From contig CM061234.1 in assembly GCA_030844895.1 (NCBI GenBank), positions 13,761,573-13,825,572 of the forward strand: a DNA stretch of 64,000 nucleotides. The letters run 5' to 3'. The translations under genes and the position numbers were made by a program. Under the pieces are notes generated by a model, which was not told the origin of the DNA, ran no database searches, and worked only from the letters and a program-made list of their open reading frames with translations. Shown here in pieces: positions 46,588 through 58,104 of the stretch (positions are counted from its first letter, which is position 1; each line of letters begins with the position of its first letter). This DNA comes from Ambrosia x helenae (Eukaryota > Streptophyta > Magnoliopsida > Asterales > Asteraceae).

Positions 46588-47060
46588 GTGAGTTCACGGC
46601 CCCACTTTTACTGCTTTAACTTTTGGGGGAGAAAACATGCGCTAAACGGTTTTGGTAACTTATGTCATACTATGGTTTTAACTTTATATTGCTATACGAT
46701 CTTTTGGAAAGTCCCGGGGGAAACCATGAATGTGCTGGGATGCACAACAGGGGAAATGTGGATAGATCTATTGGGCGTGACCTGCCCCACTCGTCGGCTT
46801 GGAGGGCCGGGCGGGTGCATATTGTCTCGAACAGGTACATTGGTATCATGCTGAACATACGGGCTGCTTAAACATGCTGAACATTGCTAAACGTGTCTAG
46901 TAATGGTTTCCAATCGTAGTAGTAATGAAACATACGCCTAGCTAGCGTACTTGGTAACATTGATATAGTATGGACATGGTAACGTTTTGGTAACATTTTG
47001 AACAAACCTGTGAACTCACCAGCATTATATGTTGACATCTTTTTGGCATGTTTTTCTCAG
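46588..47060 (+). other. Predicted intron inside solo LTR copy 2
   Basis: Donor TTAAG|GTGAGT and acceptor GTTTTTCTCAG frame 473 bp. GGTGAGTTCAC at the donor and GTGAACTCACC about 420 bp later are perfect inverted repeats. Confidence 0.5.
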
Positions 47061-47556
47061 GTCGCTAAGGTAGCAATGAACGGAACTAGGCGCACGGGTC
47101 TGCATTGGCGTCTAGACTTAGTGCATGTTTTGTAATAAAAGTATTTTGAACAACTTTTGAGATGATAGCATAGTTGATTAAATGCTACTGAAACGCTTCC
47201 GCTTATTAAATTAATGGTTATGTCTGTTTACGTTTTTCATATAGAGTTGTTTATTATGATCGTTGACTTGGATCCTGGTTTGTCATGCGCCTCGCGGTAA
47301 AACCCCGCAAGTGGTAAATTGAGGGTGTGACAAATATAATATAATATAATATAATATAATATAATATATATTTATCTTATGTTTTCTGAAATCAATTAAT
47401 ATAATTATATTTTAATAAAAAATTAGAAATAAATTATTAAACATACTTTGAAAATGTTTATTAACTAACACCATATAATTAGTTTAGCTTTTGTGAGACT
47501 TTCACATTATTTTGAACAAATGAAAAAATAAACCAATCGATATTAATCTTTTTCAA

Positions 47557-48763
47557 TCTAAACTAATAAAAGACAATACATGTGGTACATGGAACTCCAC
47601 CATAAAGCCTCTCATTTTATTATAATCTGTTTCATTATTTAATAATTCTTACTTATTCAGTTTGTATTGGTTACAACTGTAACTATTAATATAATTGCGG
47701 AAATTCAGTTAAATACACACACACAAACACACCATGTTTTTGTAAATCAATTACTAGAAGTATATTTTAATACAAAATTAGAAAATAAACTATCAGACAT
47801 AACTTGAAAATGTTTATTGACTAACCGAATTCAACTTTATTAAAAAAAATATTCATTGTTTTTTAAGATAGCGTAGTTATACGTCATTAAATTTAAATAT
47901 AAATCGTGTACCTTAAACTAATCTATTTTTAATATCTGGCTTTTCACTCTATGTTTAAAACTATATTTCTTACAATGTTTTAAACAAATAAAACAAAATA
48001 AATTAATATGCATTAATTTTAATATTTGATTTGATACAAAACTAAATATGTTTGGCTATTTTCGTATTATAATAACTTAATATATAAAATATATTTTATA
48101 TATGAAAAATCATTGTTTGAAAACTTCATTGACTTTGTTTCTTCAAGCTACTCCAATAGGACAATGTAATATTTAAGTAAGTGGTTGTAATGTAATCTTT
48201 TTTGTTTATATAATTACAGTCAAATTGAACCAATTAATGTCATTTTGTTTAATGACCTTGATGTTTCAATCTTCATTTTCATGCTAATAAATAATTACAG
48301 TCAAATTGAACAAATTAATGTCATTATGTTTAACGACGTTGATCTTAGAAAAAAAAAATGATTCTACATTCAAGGTTAGAAAACTTTGGCTTTGGAAGAA
48401 ACTTGATGTCAAATTCCAAAATGAACGATGCTTGATTGACATGGTTAAACCGATGGGGACGTACTTATAACTTAATTTCAGTTTATTACTTTTGTTTTTT
48501 TTTGTACCTGCAGTCTACAAGGTAACAACCACGGTATGGAAGATATATTTTGGAAAGTCTGAAAATAGTTTTACGTGAATATGAATGTTTTTTTTATAAG
48601 AAATTATTAAGTGGCTGATGAATACTTTATATTTTTTAATGTTGTAAACACATTTTTTTTTATTTTCAATATTATATGTAATCTAATTGTCTTTATTATA
48701 CTTATAATTTATATATATAATTTAAATTGTTCAACCCATGTATCACACGGGTACATAGCCTAG
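47557..48763 (+). mobile_element. Helitron (1207 bp)
   Basis: 5' end TCTAAACTAATAAAAGACAA at 47557, preceded by A. The 3' end reads CCCATGTATCACACGGG (imperfect hairpin), then TACATAGC, then CTAG (48760-48763) followed by T. An ATTACAGTCAAATTGAAC segment is repeated at 48223 and 48294. No coding region was recognised. Confidence 0.7.
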
Positions 48764-50040
48764 TTCTTATTAAACTGGAGCAAATTTAAAGCTATTTAGT
48801 GATATATTTGCTTGTTAAGACTCATATATATTATAATTAACCTCTAAAACATGTAAAATAACAATTTTTTAAAAAAAATTATTTATAAATAAAATCTGAA
48901 AGAAAATATATAAATATATTTTATTTTTAAATAAAAAAATTATTTTGTATATGTTTCAAAACACATTATTCTCAACATATAATAAATTGATAACTAGAGA
49001 CTGTTATAAAAGAAATAGATTTGCGAAATTTTATTATTAATAGTTTCGAATACAAGACTGTAAATGTAAATGTAAGAAATAAGGGGGACTAAAGTTGTAA
49101 AATGATAAAAGTGAAAAGGGGGCGAATGTCACATTTGAGCATCGCAATAATGGAGGCAAAGTGAGTATCAGCAATCGAAAGCAGTCTAAGAGGAGTAAAC
49201 TTGCTAAAAATAGAGAGTCTCATGTCGAGTCTGATCGGATTTTTTGGTTAGGTTGGTGTACTTTTGAAAAATGTTGCTATTCAGATGGGTAAATATGTTA
49301 AGAATGTGTTATGAATAAATATTATTAGAATTTGTAAGATGGTTGGGGTTCTATTGCATGTACCCACACTTAATTTTGTTTATCCATATGAATGTGCTCA
49401 TATGAGATAGATAAAATAAAAACAACTACAAATGACCATTGTAAGTTTCTTTAACATCCATTTGCATCAAAATTAACACATATAGTATACTATATCTGTA
49501 TTCATCGACTAAATTGATTTGATTCTAAAGACACTGGTTTTTAATTTGGGATGTATATTTTGTATGTTGTTTAATCAATTTGAATCAAAGATCACTTGAA
49601 CTAATATATAAAATCACATGCGTTTAATTCGGCCCTCTATTTATAAACGATTTCAGTCATTCATACTTCAATTCTATGCACCTGAGGCAACGCGTGGGTA
49701 TTCCTACTAGTGTGTGTATATATATATATATATATAAATTATATAAAATACGAAGATAGAGAAGAGATATAAAGATATAGATATAGGTTAATATATAGGT
49801 GCATAAAATAATGGGGAGTAAATAACTGATCAATGATTAACCAATTAGTGGTTATTTTTAATTGTAGGTTAGTAAAAAAATTATGATTTTTTTTTTTTTT
49901 ATAAATAACCGGTTTTAACACTTTGAAAAAAACCAAAAAATGTAAAAAAAATTTGAAAAATAGTCGTTAGCTGTCCGAAATTAACCGAAACGGGCTGTTA
50001 GGTTAATCAAACCGGTTAGGGATGTGCAGCTGTAGGTTAT
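48764..50040. other. AT-rich intergenic with a Helitron-like 3' end
   Basis: At 49680-49710 the sequence GGCAACGCGTGGGTATTCC followed by TACTAG|T resembles the 3' terminus at 15828 (GGCAACGCGCGGG, TTCCTACTAG). It is probably the decayed end of the same Helitron family, and the other end was not found. A (TA)n run is at 49713-49735. No genes. Confidence 0.4.
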
Positions 50041-50047
50041 GTTTATG

Positions 50048-50102
50048 TGGGCTAAAAGGTAAAATGGGCTGGGCCTCCGTATTTGCCCTAACGAAACCCT
50101 AA
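50048..50102 (+). promoter_or_regulatory. Site II and telo-box motifs of the RPL11 promoter
   Basis: Three site II elements (TGGGCT 50048-50053, TGGGCT 50065-50070, TGGGCC 50070-50075) and a telo-box (AAACCCTAA, 50094-50102) lie 80-135 bp before the ATG. This pair is characteristic of plant ribosomal-protein promoters active in dividing cells. No TATA box was noted. Confidence 0.75.
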
Positions 50103-50181
50103 AAACTTTTTAAACAACATCAAACCTCAGCTCTGACGGCCTTTTGATCTTTCATCGTCTCTGCAATCTGCTCATTCAACA

Positions 50182-51669
50182 ATGGTAGTAATCTACGACT
50201 CTCTGTTTCTTGATTAAAAGATATGTTTTTTATTGATAAATGAAATGTGTGTGTTGGAATGTAGGCATCAGAGAGGAAACAAGCAAACCCGATGAGGGAA
50301 ATAAAGGTCCAGAAGCTCGTTCTCAACATTTCTGTCGGAGAAAGCGGTGATCGCCTCACTCGTGCCGCTAAGGTTTTGGAGCAACTCAGTGGCCAATCTC
50401 CTGTCTTTTCTAAGGGTAACTCTCTCTTCTTTCTATTGAACACAATATCTAAGTGTTAGATGATCCTGTTTTTTATTTTTTTTTACTAGAGTGCATATGT
50501 TTTGGATAATAGTGCTTTAAACAGTTTACCTATATCATGAATCATAATATTGAGTAGCTCAAAGATTGTTTTTTTTTGTTAAATAACTGAAAGTTTGATT
50601 ATTATTATTATTAAACATATAAAGTATTGCTTCTAGACATGTCATGATACAAAATTCAATATATTGTGTAATCCTACTTGCCCAAGTGGAACGTCTTCTT
50701 TGATGAGCACATAACAATGAATACGAACGGTGGTATTGATGTATTTAGTTCTTGTTTTGCTCAGATTGAAACTTTTGGCATATTCTATCTAGCCAAAAGC
50801 CCACCCACCTAAGTCCCTAGACGAGGCGGCACTTTAAAAAAGACATCACACTTTTTGTGTCGGGCGTGTGCTTTTCTTGCAAGTTGCGCCTACGCAACAA
50901 TCTTGCGACTTTGACAACAATGAGTATCTTTATGAACAACTTGTTGCATTTGTTACGATATACTGCTTGTTAAATTTAAGGTTTATCAAAACATTAGTAA
51001 ACATTTTGATGGTTTTTTAAGTAATGAATTTCAAATTTATTACTATGGTTTGAAGTAACTTGGAATGTTGTTTTTTTTTTTTTTTTTTTACTAATTTGGT
51101 CTTTTTTGACTGTTATTGTTTTGATGGAACAGCAAGGTACACTGTGAGGTCTTTTGGCATCAGGCGTAATGAGAAGATTGCATGTTATGTCACTGTTAGA
51201 GGAGACAAGGCTATGCAGCTTTTGGAGAGTGGTTTGAAGGTGAAGGAATATGAGTTGTTGAGGCGCAACTTTAGTGACACCGGATGCTTTGGGTTCGGTA
51301 TTCAGGAGCACATTGATCTTGGTATCAAGTAAGTCAATTCTCGTAACCTGAACTTTTTGGCAGTGAACATGTGCGGCCTAACCCGACTGAGCTGTCTATG
51401 TCAACGTTAGATATGACTAAAAGTTTGATATGTTATACATATTTTTTGGTAACCGTTGATGTCATTGTAGGTATGACCCCTCTACTGGTATCTATGGTAT
51501 GGATTTCTTTGTGGTTCTAGAACGCCCTGGTTACCGTGTGGGGCGTCGACGCCGATGCAAGGCTCGTGTTGGGATCCAACACAGGGTCACCAAGGAGGAT
51601 GCTATGAAGTGGTTTCAAGTGAAGTACGAGGGTGTCATCCTTAACAAGTCCCAACAAATTGGAGCTTAG
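50182..51669 (+). CDS. RPL11: 60S ribosomal protein L11 (uL5)
   Basis: Four exons: 50182-50184 (the ATG alone), 50265-50415, 51133-51328 and 51471-51669, joining to 182 residues, the usual length. The protein begins MASERKQANPMREIKVQKLV, then NISVGESGDRLTRAAKVLEQ, RYTVRSFGIRRNEKIACYVT, RNFSDTGCFGFGIQEHIDLG, YDPSTGIYGMDFFVVLERPG and ends NKSQQIGA. It belongs to the large cytosolic ribosomal subunit, where uL5 contacts 5S rRNA in the central protuberance. The first intron directly follows the start codon (ATG|GTAGTA), so the start is set by splicing. The second intron is longer (717 bp) and T-rich before its acceptor. No frame damage. Confidence 0.96.
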
Positions 51670-52566
51670 ATTGTTGGTTTTGTAAAATTTTCTACTTGAG
51701 GGTTTTATAGTTTTACCAGCAAGGATATTTGGTAGACTTATGTTTTGGACCATTTTGGATTCCAGTACCATTGTTAATGTTTTTAAGGAGGTTTCTTTTT
51801 ATATATGCAGATGTTTTCTATTAACCATGTATTTGAAAAATGTTTCAAATATTTTACTCTGATTCAGTCTAAAAAAATCTTAACATAAGGGAAACTTTAG
51901 GTCTGTTTTTTTTAAATAATAATATTTAACAACCTTATGCTGTAGTGTTTACATGCCCATTTAGCACAACCATAAAAAATATATGCTGAAGTTTTTAAAT
52001 AATACTAGTAATATTTAACAACCTTCAGTCGTGTGAAATTTATTTAGCATGTACGCCTGTTATAATAATAATAAATTAATAATAATGTTTATCTCACTGT
52101 TAAGTGAATGTTTGAAAGTTGTGACTTGAACCTTTGTACAATAAGGCAAATGGGATCAAAAGCTACATGCAAAAGCATAGAAACACGAGTCAAAGTGGAG
52201 TTAAATTTGGATTTTGAAACCTCATATTCACCAGCATCAGAACCGATTTCCACCGTCACGTGAAGCCCCTTGTACCACCTCCTAGAAACGGGATTCCATC
52301 GAGCATCAGCTGCAGGGGATGCAGAGCAAGCAAACAGATTTGGCCTCCATTACCATGAAAATCGTTAAAAGTGTCGGCAAAGAAAAGAAAGCAAAAACAA
52401 CGGTGGTGGATGAATGGTTTTGTTGATCAGCAAGCATAAGAGAAGCATAAATAAAAACGAAATTACCAATATCCTTAAATACTGTTTGATTATTAATAGA
52501 TAGGATAATAAGTGGAATGACACTTGATGATCAAAAAGGTAAATGGGCTATGTAAAAATGTAACAC
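51670..52566. other. RPL11 3' flank and unassigned fragment
   Basis: The 3' UTR of RPL11 is followed by AT-rich DNA. On the minus strand about 52120-52340 reads open (SPAADARWNPVSRRWYKGLH, VTVEIGSDAGEYEVSKSKF) with host-like codon use. This may be an exon remnant of an unidentified gene. Confidence 0.35.
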
Positions 52567-52569
52567 TAA

Positions 52570-53043
52570 GGCTGTGCCGTATGGGGGACGTCGCCGGGTA
52601 GTCTTGGCTCGTCCGGGGGCGTCACCGTCTTCAACGTCTCCTTTAGAACAAGGAGGACGTGCCGATTTCAATTATTAAATAATTATGAGACGGGTTTGTT
52701 ATCTTTTTTTTTTCCTTAAAAACTTCAACTAGAGAAGAACGAAAGTAAGAAGAAGAGGAGATGGGTGGTGGTGCACGGCGGCGGTGATGTTGTTGAGGTG
52801 ATGGGCGACGGTGGTGGTGGTGCACGGCGGCAGTAATGGTTGGGGGAAGAAGATAAGGATGCTGATGGTGTTCTTTGTGGGTTGTACATTTTGCTTTGTG
52901 GGTTGTACATTGAGTTTGAAAAGGGGGAGGACTATCCCACACCTTTGGCCCATCCCCTTGTGGATGACTACCCTCCTGGGTGATGTGGCAGCTAACGTGG
53001 CGGCTAGTCCTCCCTTGGAGACCCATCCCCACACCCATCAGCC
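52570..53043. mobile_element. PIF/Harbinger MITE (474 bp)
   Basis: TAA target sites at 52567-52569 and 53044-53046. Termini GGCTGTGCCGTATGGGGG and the complement of TCCCCACACCCATCAGCC. The interior holds a GTGCACGGCGGCGGTGATG duplication (52776, 52819) and a GGGTTGTACATTNNGNTTTG direct repeat (52878, 52900). The open frames over 52643-53074 are by-products of this low-complexity interior. Confidence 0.75.
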
Positions 53044-53046
53044 TAA

Positions 53047-55577
53047 TTACAATCAAAACTGTAAAATCCTTTAAATTGTGGAGAGAAGTTGCTTAATATC
53101 AATTGTGTATGATAGGGTTATAATGTTTCCTATAGAGTTTGATATTTATATGTATTTATAAATCTACTAGACTAGGATGGTTAAAGTTAAATACATAACT
53201 GGTCTAATATGTCATCACAAGCTAAGCTAAGGACATGGAATAACCTGTACATTATGAGGGTGTCATCCTTATAAGTACCGTGGCTTTGTAGCGACTTTGT
53301 AACGTATGACAATATTTTTGTGACTATATTGATTATGAACCAACACTCCCAACTATTTCAATTTTATTATCTTTCAAGTAAACTCTCTGTTCAGCCTCAT
53401 AACCGTTGTATAAACCTTCTCTATCTTCTCCAAGTTACAAAATTTTTGCATACGCCTCAAGCGTTGTCACCATTGTAGAAGCTTTAAGTTCCATCCTTTT
53501 CAAGATCACAATCCCGTATTTCTTTCCATCCTTTTGATCATCCAGCTAGCAAAAACTCTCTGATCAGCAAATTTTAAGTCAATTTATCATAGAAATATCC
53601 ACTTGACTCTGCATGCACATTTTGCCATTTTATCATATAAACCATCCTTTGCATAAGATTGATTAGCCTGTTATACATTTTGATGTATGTGCCTATGTGG
53701 CTTCATTTCAGTGTCTTCCATCACCTTGAGATGAAACAATGCATCTTCAAATCAACCTTCTCAACAAAACCATGGACGATCGAATGGTAAATCTATGAAG
53801 AGCATGTTTGGCTCTCCTTCTCCTTTCTCCTTCTTCTACTTCAAGAAACTCCTTAATCCCAAAAGTCACAAATTGTGACTTATGACTTTTTCCCCTTTTT
53901 TTCTCCTTTTCAAAGCACAAAATCTTCCAAATGTTCCCTTTCAAACAATTACCCAAACATTTTTTTTTTTTTTTTTACTTTTGACTTATTGTATAAGTCA
54001 TAAGTTAAAAGAAGGGGAAAAAATGGACAGCCAAACACCCTTGAAGATGGCTGCACATCCCGAATAATTCTTATAATTTTTATAGCCAACACCGCAACAT
54101 CAACTAGTGCCTTCAAATTCACAAAACATTGAATTGGAGATAATACTTGCCATTGAAGAGGAGTGAGTCTAAATCTATATAATGGTTTTTCTGTTTTTTG
54201 GTCTCAGATTGTGTTTGTAATGTTTGTTTTAACTCTATAGATTGAAGTCAACCTTAATTTGATCAGGACAAGAAATTAGATATCATGACCAAGATCAAGA
54301 ATGAACTTTTGCAGGATGTATTAAATATGAGCAAACTTAGTTGACGCAAGACTTGTTAGAGCTGTCGAGGCCTTAACTTGTCTTCTGTCAACTTTGGACT
54401 TGCTTAGTCCTCAGAACTCACCAAAACAGCTTTGGACATGCATCAAATTAATCATACAGCTTTTGGTTCAGGATTGAAGCCACCATGAAAATTTTAAATG
54501 AAACGAGTTTAGCCAACCCCTCATGTTTGGTAAAGTTGCAACATTTAGCCTACTTAAATAAATAAATTATTCATTTATTTGGGATTATAATTTAAATTGT
54601 AGTTAATTAGTTAATTATGTCCCCACAGGATAATATTGGTTATTTATATACTCTTAATTGATACAGCACTTGTGATACTAGAAATTTATCTGTTTTAAAT
54701 ACTATATATGCCAGTTAAAAATAATTGTGCAAAACTTTGTCATGACTCTTGAAAACAATGTCATTGCAGAGCACAATCACATACAAAATTAAATCAGTCA
54801 TCAACCAAACATTGACACACCAACTATCCACCGTGGTTTAAAAATGTGCGACGTGCTTCAAAGAGTTTAGATCCCAAAGTTGATGTGTTTGCATCACGTA
54901 CGTGAGGAGGCGTTCATCTGTGCCCAGCCAAATAAGCTTTATTTACAACCAAGTGTTGTCTGTCTCATTGGTTTTACATATATTAGTTTCCTAAAGACCA
55001 AACTTTGACCAAATTTATGCCGGAAGTACATGAGGCGCCGCCTCACGCCCTGGTGTGTTTACCTGAGTACCTCACGCGCAACTATGAACTATATTGGGCC
55101 TAAATGGGTAAACCAGGGCCATATACATAGACTCAAAAAGAATTTAACATTATATGCTATCACATACTTTGACTACAAATCTATGAGATGTAAAATCACA
55201 AAGCATCCGGCGTTGATAAAAACATTAGATATAGTTAGGATCTACATACAACACTTATTGCTAGTCATCATCTATTAGCACAACACCAGGCTCCATCAAC
55301 AACAGATTTAAAAATTTTGTGCAGAAAATACCAGTCAGGAAGGAAGCTCACTTCAATCAATCCATTTAACCAAAATCCTCCAGTGGCATATCTTGATTTA
55401 AGCTTTAACCTACAAAACTTGTCACAAAAGAAAGAACAGATCCGCCCAAAAGAATGAACAAAACCTGAAAATTTGAATAAATACTCCTTTCATTGATGGT
55501 AGAAAAATCGGTAAACATCACGATGAAAGACCAAAACCGATGAGGAAGAAAATACATCTATTTTTTTTTTCTTCCTA
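53047..55577. other. Intergenic with a decayed minus-strand coding remnant
   Basis: On the minus strand about 53345-53545 reads DQKDGKKYGIVILKRMELKA, STMVTTLEAYAKIL, one stop, then LGEDREGLYNGYEAEQRVYL. It is clearly once-coding but I do not recognise it. More broken coding-like sequence continues to 53760. The rest is AT-rich. GCCGCCTCACGC-type repeat pieces lie near 55030. No intact gene. Confidence 0.4.
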
Positions 55578-58104
55578 TTATCTCCTTTTCTTTTTAAAAT
55601 CTTTTGGACCAATAAGGTCGTTCCGATGTTCATTCATCTCCTCCAAGAACTTTAGTGCTAACTCAGACTTACCTAATTTCTTCAAATTATTAATCAGTGA
55701 TCGATAAATGTAAATTGAAGGGCGGACATCCCCACGCTTCATATGTTGAAAAAGTCTCAACGATTCTTCAATGTTACCTGATTTGAAAAAACACTCGATC
55801 AGCGCCGTGTAAGTTATCAAATCAGGCTGCAATCCAACTTGTCCCATTTCTTTTATAACCTCGACACACAAATCAAATCTACCAATCCTCCTCAGGCTAT
55901 GTAACAAGGTGTTATATGAAAAGATATCTGGGTCAATGTCTGCCTTTTTCATTGAAGCAAACACGTCGAGCATCTCGTCTACTCTTCCGGCTTTACCTAA
56001 TATCCCCAAGACAGTATTATAAGTAACCAAATCCGGGTTTAATTTGAAAGTCTTCATATGGTCAAATACAAGCAGGGCATTATGCACATGCCCACAATCT
56101 GCAAATGCATAGATGATCCTGTTAACAATAACCGTAATACTTGCTTCATTAACCAGTTGTGAGACTTCTTTGACAAAAGATTGCACCAAGGTCAAATCAT
56201 TGCTCTTGGAAATAGCCTTCGCGACGTTAAAAAAGGTAGTTGAATTCATTTGGAGATAGTTAACCAACATGTCGTTAAAAACATGCAATGCAAGCTGTGT
56301 ATCACTCTTTTCAGAAGCTGCAGCCAGAAGAAGATTATAAGCTGGCAGACTGTTGATGGCGTGTTTCTCGCGTAATAACTGTAGTAGCCTAGCAGCTGCG
56401 CGTAGCTGTCTCTTTTTACAGAGTTCATTGATGTGATAAGTACACAGATCCTTGATGGAAGTGGTATTTTTTTGTAACTCAACACCAATTGCATCCAAAA
56501 CTTGAGAAGCTGCTTCCTCATCCTCAATTGATGGTTTTGTTACCAATAATCGGGTTGTAAATGCTAGCATGGGATATGGCGCACGTATCCACGAAACCGG
56601 AAGTTTAACCGCGGCCGTAGTCATATGTTTCTGCATTTAATGCAACTGGTCATAAGTATAGTAATATAAACTGCATACCGCATCTAATGAAATAAATGCA
56701 TTGTGTTTCAATGAATGTAAACCATAGGTTGTGCAGATATAAATAAGTTACAATCATGAACTCATGATTCCTGGTTGAAACTAGAACCCCATAGCAAACC
56801 ACCCAACTTTGGAACACCATCTGTGGCGGATCTTGAACGCAAAACTTGGTAGGGCCGAGCTCAATACATATAAAAATTTTCGGTAAAATTTACACTACGA
56901 AACGAAAAAACTGGGTGGGCCGAGGCCCGGTCTGGCCCTAGTGAAGAACCGCCCATGAACACCATTAGCCTCACTTTCACCCCCTCTATAAAAACGACAC
57001 ACTTTTGATATAGAGTATCAAACCTTTCTACTTGTCTATTCGCTGAAATCACAGCATTGCTTAGAAGGTTAAGGGTTGTTGGTTATTTCAGCATTTGTAT
57101 TTCTAAAATAATCCAACATCAATCATTCTTGCTACACACAGTCTATTGTGGGCACTGGGCAGTCTTGCAATAGTTGTTGTTTGGTTTCACCCTTTTAGCT
57201 TTTTCAATCTACTTTTCTAATTTTCTTCTTTTTTACTAGTAAATAGGTACATTATATTCCATAATAAAAAGGCAAATTTACAGCAGGACGGCAGACAAAC
57301 GGGCAACAAGCTGCGCCCCAACCCTTTTTGAATAGCAAAACCTGTCCTATTGAAAAACAAACCTTGGTCCCTAGGCGTCGAGAAATTGCTATGTATGACC
57401 CTTTGCACTCTATCAAGGAATGTTATAGCTTCCACAGCCAAAGAGCCAAACGTATCGAATAAAAAAGGGACGAAACCATGTTCGCTTTTACTCGTGTAAC
57501 ATGCTTATTTGGTTGGAAATATTAACAAAGCAGAAAATCACAAAGTAGCCATTTTTCTAGGTGTGTTATACCTTTGTGGACATGCGCATATGAGATACGT
57601 GAAACATTGGTCGTGTATCTATTTTTAGCTTCTTACTCGCCTAAACTCTAAATATACTCATTCTATACTCAAATAACAATACACCTTCTAATCTATACAC
57701 GAAAAAGATCACATACCACATTAATTTAACTCATAATGGACCGGAAACAACACACGAGTAAAAGCGAGCATGGTTAAATGAATGTTTTCCAACTTACATA
57801 GCTACATAGGAATAATAAACTTAAAAAAATGATCACAGATAATAAATAAAGCCCTAATACTATATAAACATGAAACACAATAACTAACAAACAAACAGTA
57901 AATTGAAATGGTAAACGTAAAGGTGTGACTTACAGTGTTTAAAAACTGAGAGATTGATCCATGAAGTTTTTTGAAAGACAAGTGTTGATCAAAACGTTGG
58001 GAGCTGCAAAGATTAAATAAGGAGGAAGTAATGCAATATAATTTGGGGGTTTTCCATTGAAGGGTAGCTACTTGTTGTTTCAACCGATTGGAAGCAGAGA
58101 GCAT
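55578..58104 (-). CDS. P-class pentatricopeptide repeat protein
   Basis: Two exons, 57934-58104 and 55578-56630, joined in phase (AACACT|GTAAGT, ATGCAG|AAACAT), give 407 residues. Exon 1 (MLSASNRLKQQVATLQWKTP...) is basic and Ser-rich, fitting an organelle presequence, and by composition mitochondria are more likely. The C-terminal half contains at least four clear 35-residue PPR motifs in series: NPDLVTYNTVLGILGKAGRV, DPDIFSYNTLLHSLRRIGRF, QPDLITYTALIECFFKSGNI and RPSIYIYRSLINNLKKLGKS. Weaker repeats lie upstream (LPAYNLLLAAASEKSDTQLA). It ends in a lysine-rich tail with no E, DYW or SMR domain. PPR proteins bind organellar RNA, and the target is unknown. From memory it resembles Arabidopsis At1g11900. 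The intron contains a MITE and a retroelement fragment. Confidence 0.9.
56821..56957. mobile_element. hAT-type MITE (137 bp) in the PPR intron
   Basis: CTGTGGCGGATCTT and the complement of AAGAACCGCCCATG (10/14) form the termini. An exact 8 bp TSD, AACACCAT, lies at 56813-56820 and 56958-56965. Confidence 0.8.
57217..57470 (-). pseudogene. Retroelement-associated coding fragment
   Basis: The minus-strand frame reads FGSLAVEAITFLDRVQRVIH, FSTPRDQGLFFNRTGFAIQK. It resembles a motif common in plant repeat-borne proteins (LLKRVQRVMHSN...VFQRIGFAIQKGL), which I associate with LINE-related or captured coding sequence. It is a fragment with no start context, inside the PPR intron. Confidence 0.45.

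Larger units (their letters stand above)
44752..47332 (+). mobile_element. Solo long LTR, copy 2 (2581 bp, plus orientation)
   Basis: Starts TGTGACACCC and ends GGGTGTGACA, perfect 10 bp inverted termini, with AATAT on each side. The flanks are (AATAT)n, so the TSD is weakly informative. Landmarks: a hairpin cluster 45140-45315, TATAAATA (45323-45330), a second TTCGACC/GGGCGAA cluster 46100-46270, an intron-like segment 46588-47060, and AATAAA (47134-47139). There is no internal retroviral region. It is in inverted orientation to copy 1 at 6415-8934. The small frames at 46088-46871 are not genes. Confidence 0.8.

Noticed and set aside
52643..53074. Several overlapping open frames suggesting a His/Pro-rich protein.
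   Set aside because: They coincide with a CACCAC/GTGGTG-rich interior of a Harbinger MITE and are open on both strands, which is typical of low complexity.
53258..53274. GAGGGTGTCATCCTTA matches the RPL11 last exon (about 51628), suggesting a duplicated RPL11 3' end.
   Set aside because: The match is only 16 bases and neither side extends, so chance or a tiny patch is as likely.
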